DNA from: an uncultured SAR86 cluster bacterium
GTDB lineage: Bacteria; Pseudomonadota; Gammaproteobacteria; Magnimaribacterales; D2472
DNA length: 6,888 nt
Direction: 5' to 3'
Assembly: GCA_938075575.1 (NCBI GenBank)
Contig: CALJHI010000085.1
Span: 1-6,888 of the forward strand
Shown here: piece after piece, positions 5,478-6,888 of the stretch
How positions within the stretch are numbered: position 1 is the stretch's first letter
Layout of the letters: every line of letters begins with the position of its first letter
The notes under the pieces: generated by a model
What the model was told of the DNA's origin: nothing
The model's input: the letters and a program-made list of their open reading frames with translations, nothing else
Databases searched by the model: none
Position numbers and translations under genes: made by a program

Positions 5478-6888
5478 TGAACACCATTACATTTTCCAGA
5501 ATTAATTTTCATTTATTCATATCTTTATTTTTTTTATCCATATTCACAATTTCAGATGAGATTGAAGAAGTTGTCGTCAAAGCAGACTGGCGAGAGATAA
5601 AAACAATCGAAGAAGACTCAAGCGTTCTAATTCTTGATAAAAGAATTCTTAGGGATGAGCCAATAAAACATTTTGAGAGCCTTTCTTATTTGGTACCTAA
5701 TCTCAATTTTGCGGCGAGTGATTCAAGGGCAAGGTACTTTCAAATAAGAGGAATTGGAGAAAGGTCTGGTTATCAAGGCACCCCAAATACTTCAGTTGCA
5801 TTTTTAATTGATGATATTGATTACTCCGGCCAAGGAGGTATTGCCACCACATTTGATGTAGATCAGATTGAAGTTTACAGAGGACCTCAAGGATCACGGA
5901 TTGGAGCAAATGCTCTTGCTGGGTTGATTTATATAAGAACCAAGGAGCCCACAAACTCATTTGAGGGAACTTCGGAGCTTATGTTTGGAAATTATGGCTC
6001 AAGAAGTGCCGGTGTTGCATTTGGTGGACCTATTTCTGAAAACAAGAATATTAAATACAGGCTTGCAATAAGAAAAGATTACTCAGATGGATTCCGAGAA
6101 AATATTTATTTAAATCGTTCTGATACATCAAAAAAAGATGAGCTTACCATAAGGCTAAAGTTAGATTGGGATATTAGTGAGTCATCTAGACTAAAACTTT
6201 TAGTTTCTGAAGTTGATTTAGACGATCCAGCTGATATATGGACTATTGATGGCAGTTTAAAAACGTTATCTGATAGGCCTGGCATGGACTCTCAAAAAAC
6301 AAAAACCTATGGAGTTAAATATTTTAAAGAGTTTGAGAGATTTGAATTCCAGAGCTTATCAAGCTTCACAGATACTGATATTATTTTTAGTTATGATGCA
6401 GATTGGGGAAATGAAGTCTCTCATGCACCTTACCTTTATGATTACTTCTCTGAAACCTTCAGGGGCAGGCAGTCTTATGGCCAAGAATTTAGATTGGTTT
6501 CAAAAAAGAAAGCTAGTTTTTTAAATAAGCCTGTTGATTGGGTTGTGGGGGCGAATAATCTAAAACTAAAAGAGGATAATAACAGGTATGACGATGGAGC
6601 ATATGGAGACCCTGCTGATCCATATGGCCCATATTTTAGTAATGACTTCTTTTCAAGCGCCTATTCATCAAAAAACTTTGCTTTATTTGGAAGCTTAGAT
6701 TTCTTTATTTCTGATTCCCTTAAACTATCTGTTGGCGCAAGACAGGAAAATTGGAAATCAAAATATAGTGATAATAATGATGAATCATTCAACCCATCAG
6801 ACTCAATGTCTGGCAACAAGATCTCTATTACAAGATTCTTAGATCAAGAAACAACGATATTCACTAGTATCTCGAAAGGATATAAACA
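5477..6888 (+). CDS. TonB-dependent outer-membrane receptor, thiamin-riboswitch controlled (3' partial)
   Basis: The frame is open from the ATG at 5477 to the window end, giving 470 residues without a stop; the rest of the barrel lies outside. A secretion signal is seen at about 8-25 (Arg8, then a hydrophobic stretch), without a canonical Ala-x-Ala cut site. The TonB box is IEEVVVKA (29-36). The plug domain follows at about 45-158, with FQIRGIGER (88-96), VAFLIDDIDYSG (107-118), VDQIEVYRGPQGSRIGANALAG (128-149) and LIYIRTKEP (150-158). From there on are barrel strands such as SRSAGVAFGGPI, YRLAIRKDYSDGFREN and LKLSVGARQENWKS. Such receptors use TonB-ExbBD energy to import scarce large or dilute compounds. 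The TPP riboswitch directly in front predicts thiamin, TPP or a precursor as the cargo; that is inference. GGAGG, 6 nt before the ATG, fixes the start. A run of eight T at 5528-5535 in the signal-peptide region is a possible slippage site. Confidence 0.92.
   Translation, partial: MNTITFSRINFHLFISLFFLSIFTISDEIEEVVVKADWREIKTIEEDSSVLILDKRILRDEPIKHFESLSYLVPNLNFAASDSRARYFQIRGIGERSGYQGTPNTSVAFLIDDIDYSGQGGIATTFDVDQIEVYRGPQGSRIGANALAGLIYIRTKEPTNSFEGTSELMFGNYGSRSAGVAFGGPISENKNIKYRLAIRKDYSDGFRENIYLNRSDTSKKDELTIRLKLDWDISESSRLKLLVSEVDLDDPADIWTIDGSLKTLSDRPGMDSQKTKTYGVKYFKEFERFEFQSLSSFTDTDIIFSYDADWGNEVSHAPYLYDYFSETFRGRQSYGQEFRLVSKKKASFLNKPVDWVVGANNLKLKEDNNRYDDGAYGDPADPYGPYFSNDFFSSAYSSKNFALFGSLDFFISDSLKLSVGARQENWKSKYSDNNDESFNPSDSMSGNKISITRFLDQETTIFTSISKGYK

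Noticed and set aside
5461..5505. 14-codon reading frame starting at an ATG inside riboswitch helix P5
   Set aside because: It has no ribosome site, lies in a structured aptamer and overlaps the receptor start in another frame; the ATG is explained by P5 pairing.
5703..5960. 85-aa minus-strand reading frame
   Set aside because: It is antisense to the plug domain of the TonB-dependent receptor, whose motifs are clear.
6309..6524. 71-aa plus-strand reading frame
   Set aside because: It is a shifted frame within the receptor barrel; the receptor frame stays open throughout.

Overview
The window is an AT-rich stretch (about one third G+C by eye) from a Gram-negative bacterium. It carries a periplasmic metal-binding protein with a signal peptide, a predicted outer-membrane protein and a TonB-dependent receptor. 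The PstA/PstB sequences, the small intergenic gaps, the low G+C and the receptor behind a thiamin riboswitch fit a streamlined marine gammaproteobacterium such as SAR86. That placement is an inference from style, not a measured phylogeny.

Layout: (1) 2-1544, plus strand: the 3' part of pstA and a complete pstB, the membrane and ATPase parts of the high-affinity phosphate ABC importer. (2) 1606-3282, minus strand: a tight four-gene operon read right to left. It encodes a 200-aa predicted outer-membrane protein, a secreted His-rich protein with an HMA domain, a MerT-like membrane protein and a CsoR/RcnR-family metal-sensing repressor. (3) 3356-3892, plus strand: a small PepSY-type membrane protein, divergent from the metal operon across 73 bp. 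(4) 3932-5275, minus strand: a MATE-family efflux transporter. (5) 5398-5477, plus strand: a TPP (thiamin pyrophosphate) riboswitch, followed directly by a TonB-dependent receptor that starts at 5477 and runs off the window end.

The most interesting unit is the metal operon. It looks like a MerP/MerT-type binding and transport pair, but the encoded regulator is CsoR-type rather than MerR, there is no mercuric reductase in view, and an outer-membrane candidate is added. A 21-bp inverted repeat of CsoR-operator type (C-run facing G-run, flanked by TTATA/TATAA) lies exactly over the start codon of the first gene. This suggests that the last gene of the operon represses the operon from that site, and possibly the divergent PepSY gene too.

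The second notable unit is the riboswitch-receptor pair. The aptamer is complete, its P4 helix contains the Shine-Dalgarno sequence, and its closing P1 helix reaches the first base of the start codon. Ligand binding could therefore shut translation without a separate expression platform. The receptor is accordingly predicted to import thiamin or a related compound.

No tRNA, rRNA, CRISPR array or insertion sequence was seen. No gene-free stretch exceeds 300 bases; the longest, 5276-5476 (201 bp), holds the riboswitch, a short hairpin and an imperfect direct repeat.
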